Source: Clavelina lepadiformis
Lineage: Eukaryota; Chordata; Ascidiacea; Aplousobranchia; Clavelinidae
Direction: 5' to 3'
DNA length: 64,000 nucleotides
NCBI RefSeq assembly: GCF_947623445.1
Contig: NC_135248.1
Location: 14,083,820-14,147,819, forward strand
The position numbers and the translations under genes were made by a program. The notes under the pieces are model-generated. The model made no database searches. It was not told the DNA's origin and was given only the letters and a program-made list of their open reading frames with translations. Shown piece by piece: positions 23,050 through 34,700 of the stretch (within the stretch, counting starts at the first letter, position 1; each line of letters starts with the position of its first letter).

Positions 23050-26000
23050 TAACAGAAGGGTCAACCCATGCTTAAACAGCAAAGCCATCACCCATGAATA
23101 ATAGCTTGACCCCAGCAATTCATTAGTTTAATTCAGGAAACTACTTGCTCAAACGAGACCTACCGATGGCGAGTTATAGCTGGGTTGAGGGAGTACCGCC
23201 AGTTTCTTAATATTGAACAAACGCATCGAAGCTATTGAAGTGGAATTGAATGTTGGCAAAGAGTCTGAAACAACATTGTTATTATTAGCTAACGATCGAA
23301 TACACTTGTTAAAATTTTGAAGTAGCTTTTAATCGTAGCTATGTGTCTAATAATTTCATTACTGTTTTGAAGTCTTGTACGTCTTGTATATATATGTCTT
23401 GAAGCTTGTGTAAGATTTCACAATGTTTGGAAAATGTGAAAATGTTTGGTTTATACGAGAAACTATCAGGGAAATGACCTGCAAGAAATTAAAATCGGGA
23501 ATGAAAATAAACAAATATCAACACCGATTTTCGGGAAAAGCGATATTTAACATGGTGAGAATTAGATAAGGGCCCAAGAAAGACATTACGTTTCCACTTA
23601 CTATGGGCGTAACCACTATTAGCTACTGGTTGCACGGAAGTAGATGAAAGCGACTAGAAGACTTGGAACTTCAAAGTAGAACCTTCAGCTGATGGAAGAA
23701 ATATCTTGGGAAACGAGTATGAAAAAATCTAAGTTTTATTTTCAGCAATAAAACAAACTCACCTGGACTATAAATTATCGTAGGATGGTGACGACCCACA
23801 AAAGGGCAATGACATCATAGTTGTATTGTTGGCAATTATTAAGGCCCTGGAACCTTTATGAAACAGAAAAATTCCTAAAAATATTTACAACATACCTTGC
23901 AAATGTTAATGTTGTCGGAGAGTAGCCTATGCTTTACACGTCACCACTTGTGTCATCTGAAAAGGTGAACTTTTTGTGACGTGACCGTTATGTTAAAGTA
24001 AAGCTTAAAATATACCCCCAACATAATCTTACTGAACTGAACAAATCCAACGCAGATTTCCAAGTTTCTATACTGCCTACATATGCTATAGTTCTGGTAC
24101 AAATTTTGACATCTTCAGTTCACAGCAAGAAATGTTCAGATTTGCAGATTCCAGATCAGCTTTGAGGGAATAATTCTCCATAAACTCCATATGCCAGATA
24201 TCTCGAGCTCAAAATTTGAACAGAATCCAGAGAAACTGAACATATTTAAACTGAAGGTCACTGCATGGCAAGGGCAAAATCAATCAATAAACTCCAACAA
24301 AAAAAACCAACAAAACAACCAAGAAAAATCCAAAAAAAATCACCAATTCACAGGCACCAAAAATACTCTTTAACACAAACGGTACCAACGCCAAAGCGCA
24401 GAAATGCAACAACAAAGACGCTAAAGCGCGCGCAGAAAGCTGCAGCAACAAAGCAGGCACAAATGTTAACAACAAGAACATCGAAGTGTACAACAAAGGT
24501 CAAACAAATACCAAACTCAGCAACAAGCGCGAGCTGTATTTCAGCATCAAACAAAATACAACTTGCGGCCCTGACCAAATCTCTATCGTTATAAAACAAG
24601 TCAGACAAACAAATACGAGCCTTTTCAAATATGAATCTTTTTAATATAAGGCAAGCAATGCAGTTTCAATTCAACATGGACAAGCTGTTGGACTTCAAAC
24701 TGGATTACACTTAACTTTTTTAGTTAAGGCACGAAACTGAACTCCACTTCATTGTAAATCCATTTCTCCTAACCTACAGTCCTACACCAACCAACCAACC
24801 ATCTCAACTACCCGAGGTAAAAGAATGAAATTATGGAACGGACACGCGCAGTAAAGATTCGAGAAATCTCGCGCAAATTCCTCAGCTGATTAAATAAACG
24901 CACGAAATTTGCTCCAAGGTTGACTCGAAGCAAAAGGGTGCCAGCTTCTTGCTAGAAAATTTGCGACAAGCTCTCCTATTGCTTAACAATGCCACAGCCC
25001 TACACAATAATATAGTATATTGTTGTGAATTACGATTCAACTGAAACGTTTGTAACTGGTTTGAGCGGAACAACGAAATGGTTTCCGAGTTTCCAAAGTA
25101 TTGAAATACTTTTGCTAAAATTTAAATGAAAACCAATTACGACGAATTATTCGAGCATCAGAATAACAGTGTCTATATACATCGTATTTGCTAAAGAAAA
25201 TGTCCGCTAGACCCTGAAACGGAACTGCACAAATGGCGCTGATTTATAAATGAGATCAAAGAATGACGGAGTAAAAGTTCCAGTTTACGGTTTATTTGAT
25301 TAAAATTAGCAGTTAACCTTTAAAATTTTTTGAAATATTTTAGCTTTCGCCGAAGTCAAACGTGATGCTCTGTCTTTGGCTGCTGCTTCATAATGATAGG
25401 TGTTACGTCATTAACGATCAGACAATGTTTACAAATGTCATCAACAACTGATGCTTACAAATCACGTGACCTTTGTTGGAAATAGCTCAGATTACTCTTA
25501 ACGACTGTGAAGTTGTCTCTGATGACGACTGATCCAGATGATAGATGACCTGATTTTGTTCCATCCGTAAATCGGTTTTGCTGCTAAACTCTTTTCGACA
25601 ATTTAATTCAAAATTTCTGAAGAGATAAGTAGAATGCTTTGTAAGAAGAGCGATCAACTTCTCTGTAAAGTTTAAAGTCAAATTCCATTTTCACTCGGAT
25701 CTGCACATGGCAACGTACATGGCAACGCGCAATGCCAAAATAATCCATACATGTAAGATTCTTAACAACCAAATCCTCGGACCGGTATCTCTTGCAGAAA
25801 GGAGTTTTATATTTTGGTGTTATTGCTTTTACGCGTGTCCTTTGGTTTCCATCGCTTCCCAACTAAGCGCAAAAAGGATGATTGTGAATGAACGTTTTTG
25901 ATATGAACATCGAAGGTGGAAAATACAACAAAACAAAATAGTACTTTTGAAATCTCTTTCATTTTAACCTGGTTAATTTTAACGTTACATTCCGGCAACT

Positions 26001-26283
26001 GTTTTCACCGGAGATAAACTCACGCTGTGCAATAAAGCTTCAGCGTAATATGCGAATGTTCCATTAATCAACCAATTTTCTAAAGCTGCTAATCACAAGC
26101 TTCTACATTTAAACAAATTGATTTCAATTTTTTCTGCTTGCACGACTGTTTATACTTATTATAGCCTACATCGTTTCTTGAGGATTCGAGTTAAAGGCAC
26201 ATTCAGTTAAGAAATAATTAAATTAAATCCATTAAAATGTTCTTTGTTTGTTCTTTTCATTACATTTTTTCTAGTGTGCTTGT
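23050..26283. other. No recognisable gene
   Basis: The plus frame at 24265-24594 is a Lys/Thr/Ala-rich low-complexity translation of an A-rich tract and is unlikely to be a protein. Other short frames lack motifs. Confidence 0.35.
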
Positions 26284-26322
26284 AGTGAGGTCATTTTTTT
26301 CGTCATGATGACGTCGTGACGT
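26284..26322. promoter_or_regulatory. CRE/ATF-like site cluster
   Basis: CGTCATGATGACGTCGTGACGTC holds three overlapping TGACGTC/CGTCA-type half or full CRE sites within 25 bp. It lies 85 bp upstream of a purine-rich segment and 120 bp before the plus-strand open frame at 26406-26762 (118 codons, family unknown). A promoter role is inferred only from the motifs. Confidence 0.35.
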
Positions 26323-26405
26323 CTTATTTACTCTAGCGGCGAGCAGAGCATACGGATAAAAGAAAAAGTTTATGTATTTGAACGAAAACTCCGCTCCGCT
26401 AATAT

Positions 26406-26762
26406 TTGCAACCAGTCGTCTATTTGCACACCTTGTCCTTCATGCACTTGTTGCAAGCAACTACACGCCAGCGTGAAGTTCATGATTGCTTCGCCGTAAT
26501 ATGTGAAAAATTTTGCAACGCGCTCAAGGGAAAAGTGACGACACACCAAGAAAGTTCGCGACTTAGCACTGCAAAGGAGTTTTTTTACGCGGAACTCGAA
26601 AGTTGTACATTTTCAATAATTGGAAAGATTTTAAATGCTACCATCGCGAAATGTTACTGCTTGTTAAATATTAACGAAAGGAGCGTGTTGACGGATTTGC
26701 AGTTAATTTACATTCAAGTTACTGATTATTTATGCGAGTCAGACAGAAAAACAATAAATTGA
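26406..26762 (+). CDS. Unassigned open frame, 118 codons
   Basis: Starts ATG and runs uninterrupted to TGA, with mixed composition and seven Cys in the second half and middle (HDCFAVICEKFCNALK, IAKCYCLLNINER). I recognise no domain, signal peptide or membrane helix. It follows the CRE-like cluster by about 90 bp. It could be an exon or a chance frame. Confidence 0.25.
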   Translation: MQPVVYLHTLSFMHLLQATTRQREVHDCFAVICEKFCNALKGKVTTHQESSRLSTAKEFFYAELESCTFSIIGKILNATIAKCYCLLNINERSVLTDLQLIYIQVTDYLCESDRKTIN

Positions 26763-27174
26763 CATTTGGAAAACCGCTAGATAAGACCAATGTGCTTAAA
26801 ATTTCTCCACCAATGGTGCTCGGGTTCACCATAGAAGGGGTCATGACAAACAGAATCAGAAAGTTCAATTGCTAAGTCCTCGGTCAAACTGGCAAAACCT
26901 TCGCGGAATACAAAGAGATGATTCTTCACGCCGACTATGCTTTCAAGCTGGTCGACGTCAAGTTTACCACGTGAGGACTGAACTCCAAGCGCAAATATCT
27001 GAAAATTGTATATGTAGAGAGTTCTGCTACTACGGGGGAAATTTACTGGTAAAAATGTTTATAGGTTACAAAACTCAGCCTGTATAATACAGAAGCCTAT
27101 GATGCAACACTACGCGTTGCGGCTTAAGTGCACAATAAATTCAAGTCGTTGCTTGCATGCTTATTTAGAACTTT

Positions 27175-27405
27175 ACCAGGACACCCTTGTTTAGAAGTTT
27201 CATCGCCGGCACCGCCACGTCATCCTGAGATTTTCCATCAGTCAGCACAATCACCACCTCCTTGCATCCTCTCTACTTCCCATACGTGAGGAAAATACTC
27301 TGTTCAGGGCGTACCTTAAAGCCCCGCCAGTATTTGTTCCTATGTCGCAGATAGAAGCCGTTAAGGTCGAAGGTCACGCTGGTAAATGCATGTCAATGTC
27401 CACGA
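27175..27405 (-). pseudogene. von Willebrand A domain fragment, frameshifted
   Basis: On the minus strand three frames supply successive vWA pieces: TFDLN, then GTNTGGALRYALNRVFSSR, then KEVVIVLTDGKSQDDVAVPA followed by MKLLNKGVL. These match the FDLN, GGNTNTGxAL and VVIVLTDG...DD blocks of extracellular vWA domains (collagen VI, matrilin and similar). The frame shifts between block 1 and block 2, and again at GGAAGTAGAGAGGATGC. There is no MIDAS DxSxS segment nearby. It is a decayed exon or an assembly error in a real one. A donor-like GTAAAG follows GVL. Confidence 0.65.
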
Positions 27406-27838
27406 TCAAGACACTTACAGCTTCCATCAAAAGGGATGCATATGAGGGATAGCGAACCGGAATTAATGGACTTCTGTACGACAAAAGTTTTGTAAAAGAC
27501 ATAACCTACATTAAAAATATGGACCGGCGTGAACTAAGTTTATTGATATTACAAAACAAACGTTTCAGTAAAAACATTTCAGTGATAGCGTTTAGGGCAC
27601 TCAACTAAGATAGGCTATAATGCATAGGCTACACGGGATTTAAAGCATAGGCCTACAATAGGAAATCATGGTAATGATATACCGTAGCATATTAAAGTAT
27701 AAAACAAGTTGAATAACTGGAAACTTTAGCCACCAACAAATTTATCTAGATACTGGATAATATACAAAGCAGCAATATTAACTATGCAGGCTGAATACTG
27801 GACAATCTTATAATAGAATAAAGTAAAAGAAATCAACA

Positions 27839-28570
27839 TTATTCGATTTTACGCGAATTTAAAGGTTTTAAAAAATCTGTTCTAAGCAATTGAAAAAAAA
27901 GAACAACATTGAGGATATTGATGAAAATGTTTAACAACAAAGCAGTCATATTCATTTTGTCCTTCATAACATCAATGTCGATTAGAAAAAATATCGTCAA
28001 CCAAGCGAAGGATCCAAATCGAAAGAGAAGATGAGTGATGAGGTTGATGACGCTGTTGACTCGATAAATTCTCGACGAGCGAGAAATTCCTGATAAATGT
28101 AGAAGTTGGCGAACATGCAGGAATACACTGTTGACTTCACTAAGCGCAGCAACTATTACTTGATTGTAATAATTCCAACTAATCGCGTACACACCAAAGC
28201 CTGCAAAGACCACTACATGATGAAGAAGAACTGCCCAGGAATTAGCGACTGACAACGAAATCAAAGTGTCGAAAAAATCGAACAAAAAATATCCGAGTGA
28301 AAATCCAGAAGTGAATCGGTTTAGAGGCATTCCACGATGTGGAAGTTGAAATGGATGCGCAAGCTTCGGATTTAGATAAAAGCAAAGTGTACACAAGATT
28401 GAACAAGCAACTGAGTGGGCCAAGGAACATACGAGGTTGTACCACAGAGCTGTTCGTTCCTGGCGCACACTTTTTGCAATCAGTCCTTTGCGTTTAACCC
28501 AGTACTTGAGCATGACAAATGCAGCAAAAGATACTCCGGAATATTTGACATGAATAAATAAATCCTCCAT
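27839..28570 (-). CDS. TLC-domain membrane protein (TLCD1/2-like)
   Basis: An intact single-exon ORF of 243 codons starts at the ATG at 28570. Several hydrophobic helices are visible, with the TLC-type centre FTSGFSLGYFLFDFFDTLI, then WAVLLHHVVVFAGFGVYAI, SEVNSVFLHVRQLLHLSG and LFRFGSFAWLTIFFLI, and a final helix LLLNIFINILNVVLFFQLL. The LLHH pair and the SEVNSVFLH segment are the conserved TRAM-LAG1-CLN8 features. Length and pattern fit the TLCD1/TLCD2 branch, known for plasma-membrane phospholipid composition rather than ceramide synthesis, but the exact paralogue is not certain. The C-terminus (LNSRKIE) is short and basic. Lack of introns could be original or could mark a retrocopy. No poly-A remnant was seen, and the frame is fully open, so it is probably functional. 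Confidence 0.85.
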   Translation of the reverse strand: MEDLFIHVKYSGVSFAAFVMLKYWVKRKGLIAKSVRQERTALWYNLVCSLAHSVACSILCTLCFYLNPKLAHPFQLPHRGMPLNRFTSGFSLGYFLFDFFDTLISLSVANSWAVLLHHVVVFAGFGVYAISWNYYNQVIVAALSEVNSVFLHVRQLLHLSGISRSSRIYRVNSVINLITHLLFRFGSFAWLTIFFLIDIDVMKDKMNMTALLLNIFINILNVVLFFQLLRTDFLKPLNSRKIE

Positions 28571-28904
28571 GTTTTCATTATTTCTTCGGTATATATGATC
28601 TAATCTTCAGTGGAGCAACAAATCATAAACATATAAAATTGTAAAATGTAAAACAAAAACACCATAAAGTTAAGTAAGTTTACTCTGCATGCTGCTGGTT
28701 TTTAAATGATAGAGCGCATTGTTACGTCATATTTGATAAATGTTATAAATAATGAGGCAATAATGACGATGACATAATGCAACATAGCATTAAATGATGG
28801 CTGTTGCTGTTTCACCCAATTAAGTGGTAGGTCAGGTGGTAGGCTATAGCTTACCTGCAGTTGTGGTTGGATTCAGCCAGTGCTGTAACCAAATCATTTT
28901 TTTA

Positions 28905-29760
28905 GGACTCGAGTCAAGTCAAATCATTTGGAAAGTTGACTTAAGTCAAGTCGAGTCAAGTTACTGATTGGATCAAGTCAAGTTAAAATATAACGCAATT
29001 CAAATCAAGTCATGTCATTGGCTATACCTTTAACCGATCGTTCGCAATGAAATCAAATGTTTGTAATTGAGCTGGTCCTAACCAGGCTCGCGAGTTTACT
29101 AAAAAACTAGGTGTGGCCGACCCCGCACACACATTTTCAATCGTTAATTACTAAAAAACTATACGTCGTAAACTGATCGGATTTTGACAGGTTAGTAGCA
29201 AAAACACCTGGCTTCCTGTATACATCATAATTGTAAAACTAAAGAAAGTGAATTTAGTGTAAATTAAGTATTTCTAAAAGTGACACATTTCTAGAAATTC
29301 TTCTTGTTACGCCGCATCCCCGCTGTGCGGAAAACCAGCTGACCGCGAGAAGAGAACGCAAGAGAATAGTTAGTCGAGTTATTGGTGCGTAAATGAGTAA
29401 TACGCTTCAATGCGGAGAGCAGAGCAAAGCAGAGGAAAATTATGAAAATATCGCAATATCTTAAAAATTAGAAAATCCAACTTTATCAAACAAACATGGA
29501 CAGATAGCTGAATATTTTTTAGGAAAAGTCACCAAATTTCAAGTTTCTACAGCAAACAATGCAACTGTACGCCACGTTTTGCTATGACAGTGTGCGGGAG
29601 AAGCCAAGCCTAGTTAGAATAGGGTAATGAATTGGTCAAGTTACTTTCCGAGACTCAAGTCAAGTCATTTCAAGCATTGACTCGATTCAAGTCATTTCAA
29701 GCATTGACTCGATTCAAGTAATTTAAAAACGTGACTCGTGTCAAGTCATCGACTTATGCG
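28905..29760. repeat. GACTCAAGTCA satellite-like array split by a MITE
   Basis: Degenerate units of GACTCAAGTCAAGTCA fill 28905-29035 and 29635-29760. The two halves are separated by MITE family 1 copy 2 (29078-29617). The simplest history is MITE insertion into, or at the edge of, an older array. Confidence 0.7.
29078..29617. mobile_element. MITE family 1, copy 2 (full-length)
   Basis: A 540-bp element starting CTAACCAGGCTCGCG and ending with the complement of CTAACTAGGCTTGGC, an imperfect terminal inverted repeat of about 13 bp. It is near-identical to 12827-13237 over more than 350 bp. No clear target-site duplication was seen, so the superfamily is undetermined. Confidence 0.7.
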
Positions 29761-29764
29761 AATT

Positions 29765-31780
29765 GGTTCTTGGAATTTTAATGCCCTCCGTGAACCGGTT
29801 GTTAACAAGCGGATGTATAGGCTTATGTATATATCGGCCCCGGGTTAATAAGGCATATGCTGCTAGTGAGAGAACCAGATGTTAACGTATTTGAATCCCA
29901 CCACCCAAGTAATAACAAGGCTATGTAGCCTATCTATGCATTGTCTAAACCTCAAACCCAATTCTAGAACTATCATATGAGGCTCAGGAGAAGATATTCC
30001 GGTAAGTCTCGCCAATTATCACGTCAAGCTGACGATTATAATTTATGATATTCGTTGTCAGTACAAAGTGTTTTTTGTTGTTTTAAATGTTTTTCATTCA
30101 CCATGACCATCAAGCTTAAAATGTTTTTGACACTTGCCAATTCTAACTACTTTAAACGCTTTTCTAAAACCTTCATAAAACTAGGCTGTTCCCAGAAGTT
30201 ATAGCTGTCATATTAGACGAGATTTCTGGGGGTAAATACTTTTAATCCGAACTGGCTGACAAACTGACTATAGCAGCTCCACAACGGTGTTTGTCAGTCG
30301 AAGTCGAGCGCCTTTTCATTCATTCATTGCTTCGTCACAGGTGCTGGTATGGACAAAGAACTTTTATGTTGATTTGTTTGAACCGCCACGCTGTTGTATT
30401 ATGATACAATCATCTCTTTATAAGAAACTCTTTAAAACACTATAGAGGCCGTTTATCAAAAAGCTATACACTATCCCTATCCTTTGTATGGCGCCAAATG
30501 AATTTTTAAAAACCTTTTTCGTTTGTTGCGAGACAGTCGGTTTGTTTGTTGAGTTCAGTTTCGTATCAAACTGATACAATTCGTATCAAACTGCACCACA
30601 CTATACTCAAAAGGTTTACCGTTGTTTTGTAGTTTGATTGTTTTCTAGTTTGAAGTTATTTAAAACAAGTTTATATCTTGAAAAAATGAAAAACTTAACA
30701 AGAAACGTTTGCTATAAAATCTATATTTTATAAAATTTAAGAAACCGAAAGCCCAGCGCCCGGTTAGTAAATGTGAATGTATGTGTTTGACAATATGTGT
30801 ATGTGTAGTATGTGTTTGAATGTATGTGTTAGTTTGAATGTATGTTCAACACACAGTTTATTATGAGAAAATAAATGTATGTGTTTGACGCGTTTCCTGT
30901 TATTTCATATATAGGTGTAGTATTACATAGCAACAAATTTTTGTAATGAATAAACAGTTAACAAAACATAAGAGAGAGCAGGCTTCGTAAAGTGAAAATA
31001 TAAATAATATAATATAAAAATACAATAGAATGAAGACTAAAGCAACTGTTTGTGAACTAACCTTTCCAAATGCGTAATGCTTAAATATAACTTGCAGTCA
31101 TTTAGCCAAAATAATCATACTGAAGTGTTGAAATAAAATAAGTATAGGAAATGACACAAACATTTTTGATGCGTTTGCAGCCACAGTTAACAAATGCATA
31201 ACATCTGGAACCGGTTCATAGATTGGCTTACAGACAAGTCCCGCTCTATGCTGCTGTCTTACATTATTATGATTATTATAATGAGCTATGTTTGCACATA
31301 CAATAACCGTGTTTAACTATTTAAATCGTTCGTTCTTTGTATATGAATTGAATCAATGGGAACTCTAGGATATGTCATTTTAACCCATCACATTCACAGT
31401 ATGATCGAATAAATTTTAAGTGATAGTCATTTCGTAGAACAGTTCATAAGAATAAGCATCAGGGATGAACCGTTGATGATCTTCTTGGTTGTAACAAAGA
31501 TTACGTCATATGACGCCCGAAAACAGGTTATTTATGCACGCGTTAGCCAACGTTAATCACATCTCCTTCTACGGCGGTGAAAGTATTACGTCTAGATTAT
31601 CTTTCAATTGGTTGTTTTTCCGTTAAAACTGATAAAATGGTTCGCTATTTCCACCTTACCTTACTTCAACCGACTGACGGGTCTTATCTACCGGCATTTA
31701 ACACAACCACAGACTGCAAACAATATTTTAGCAAAACGTTCTTTTTCAAGAACCGAATGAGACAAAGCAATAGGCAAGAA
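29765..31780. other. No recognisable gene
   Basis: The only structured sequence is a TATGTGTTTGAATG-rich microsatellite-like tract at about 30775-30880. CGTATCAAACTG is repeated at 30570-30592. Confidence 0.4.
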
Positions 31781-31784
31781 ATCG

Positions 31785-34700
31785 TTATTTACTGTGCAAA
31801 ATCTCAATTCTGGAACGTCCATGGTTGCAAAGTATGTCAGCTTTGCCATCGGCGTTTGCGTCGAGAAGAATGACCTCATCACTGGCGCCGGTGCAGAAAT
31901 AAGATTCGAAAACCGCGTCTGCATCGAAGTTTGCATTTTCGGACAACTTGACTGACAACAATCTGGCAAAAAAAGAAATGTTGCAGTAATCCGACAGCAT
32001 TTGCATAGTAATAGTAAGCACGCCATAAGCTCTACAGTGGGAACGCTCAAGTCCAGTGAACGACGCTTGTGCATAAAGTTTCCTCAGCAACAAAAATTTA
32101 TGGTGTAGCAATGACAATTACTTTTTCTCCTTGTCCTGACAGAGCAAATCATCCAAGCCATCACCATTGAAATCCGCCGAATATTTTGCCCCTCTACTGC
32201 AGTCCTGCATGTAACCAGACCATCCGAGTGCAGCAAAACGTCCAGATGTATCCCCGTACAAAATGTGGCTGTTAACACAAGACCGTGCACGTCAGACAAA
32301 GCTTTTTGAAGAACAAGGAAGTTGTGAGAAGAAAACTTACAAAATGCCACTGTCCTCGCCACACATTGCATCCTGTTTAAGGTCGCCGTTAAAATCGCCA
32401 AACACCCACCGGAGTGTTTTAGAAGCCGGGCAGGGATTATTGAGCGGTTTTATCGGCGTTCTCCTGAACATCTTGATCACTAGAAATATATTTAATTTAG
32501 TAAATGAATAAAAAGTAGCAAAAATTGCACTTTTAGCAACGAGTGCCATCTAATGAATATCCTGCTCTGTGTTGTAATAAAGATAAACAATTACTTGGCT
32601 CCTCGCTGTACAACCCAACTCTACCAGATGCAGGCGGGTTGCTGTTGCATTTTTCCAATTTCAAGACTGAACCCACCAGATTTCCATTAGGACATTCCTC
32701 TTTCAACAACTGAATAATTTTTTTATGAAGGGAGTTCTTTTTCTGACAACGGCGCCGTTTAAACTTGTGGCCTGACACGTGACATTGGTCCTTTAGCAAA
32801 ACCCAAGGGGACCAGTGCGGACGCTCTGAATAAATTAGTACCGCGCTGACTGCAGTTGAACAAAAATAGTCAACAAGTGTTTTGCTTTTTTAGTTCAAAT
32901 ACCGTCTTCACACTCTGGGACATTGCACAATGAGCCATCTAAGGGGCGTCCAACACACTGATGAAGACTTCCAGCGCATGTCCTGGACCTGCAAACAACA
33001 CTCACATCACATCGCATTCCTAGTCTAATGTGAGTAAGGATTGACGCAATATACTTTTAGTCCCATGAAAAAAGTCTACCGATGAACTTCTGCTAAAATG
33101 TTTAGACGATTGTGGCGGTTGGAGCCACTCCAATCTAAGGTTACGATACGCGAGGACCCCTGTGTTACGTAACAGTCTACTTGGCACCTGATTGTTTATT
33201 TATGGCGAGTTGCTTAGTAAAGGGCTGACGTGTGTTCCATGAAAAGGGGCTTTCCCATTATTCTGGAGTCAGAGAAAGGCAATTAATCGGAAATTTGAAA
33301 GTCGAACTTCATTTTTTTTCGCCAAAACAAATCAAAATCATGGTGGGGTTGAGGACAGAGGATATTACCGGACCTACCTCTAACGATTATGGTGTAGTAG
33401 GCCAGCTAATACATTTCAAAAGAAATACGACTTTGCATTAAGTCATAAGTGGTTCTAGAAAGGTGCAGAGCGAAATCAATTGTTCGGGTTCGAACGAATC
33501 TGAATATCATGAAGGTCGACAAGAATAAATTCCAGTTCTATTTGTTTCAGAAACAAACGGTAAGATGTCGCCATACAATTAATTACTTCGGCTTACAACA
33601 TGACGTCATCGCCAAACAATTAATTCGCTTGGAAAAAGATTTGCTAAATCAGCGATTGAAAACCGTAACCTGGTGACTGATCTTTATTTAAAAAAATTAA
33701 GTCTTGAAGCGTTGAAAAACACTTAATAAGTACATGACGTTATAAGTAATACAGTAACGTGATATTCCTGATCCCCGAATATTTTATTCGAGAAATATTT
33801 TGGTTTCTGTTCGTATTAGAATAGCCCTGTCTACATCTACATGTGATTATAGTTGGTCACCCTTGTCTGAGGTTATTACCGCTGTGAATGAAATTTCTTG
33901 TCCAATTTGACAAAATGATTACATGGTTGACCGTTCACCAACTGACAATGATCATCTATTCATGGGCAAAGACAAAAATCTGAAGACTTGGGAATGGCCA
34001 AAATTTGTGCAAAAATCGTTCCAAGTTGTTGTCACATGGACAGAAAGGGAGGATGCCCGTCAGAATGGACTTTCGTAAGGAGGCGTCAAACCCCTAGAAC
34101 TAAGATCTTTATGAATTTGTTGTACGTCCTAGGTAGGGCTTTAAAAAACCTATTTAGACCAATCACAATGCAGCACTGTTGGTGTTACCCTGGCAGTTGG
34201 CGCGCTTCAATGCGCCAGGGCGCATGCAGAATTAGGCTAAACATTAGCATGAAAGTAGCTAAAATTGGTTTTTTAGACCAAAAATTCTAATGTTTATTTT
34301 GCGTCTCTGTAAAAAAAGTTTGAATTATGGTTTTTTGATGGCATTTTATAGAATGAGTTCAAAGCATACAAAATTGACATGCAAAATTTCAGATAGCCCC
34401 ATCTTGGATTTTTCGAGTAATCAGTCTTTTTGTAAATTCACTGTATAATAAAACAAAGAAAGAGGTTATGGCATTTTTTGGTGCAGATGAAGATGTGTCA
34501 GATGATTCGGTGATGAATCAAGTGATAGCAGCAGTACAAGTGTAGAAGAGGATGAAGAGGCAGATACGTCGACAGCAATTGTTGTGACCACCACAGGCAT
34601 GGTAGACGGTACTTCTGGTTTAGCCACGCTTCAAAATAGTTGGACTGCTACCAGTGTTAGGCAGAGGAACTTTGTATTCACTGGTCAAGAAACTCTGTGC

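Noticed and set aside
24265..24608. 109-codon Lys/Thr/Ala-rich frame and its antisense
   Set aside because: It is the translation of an A-rich tract with no domain, and the antisense frame is equally open.
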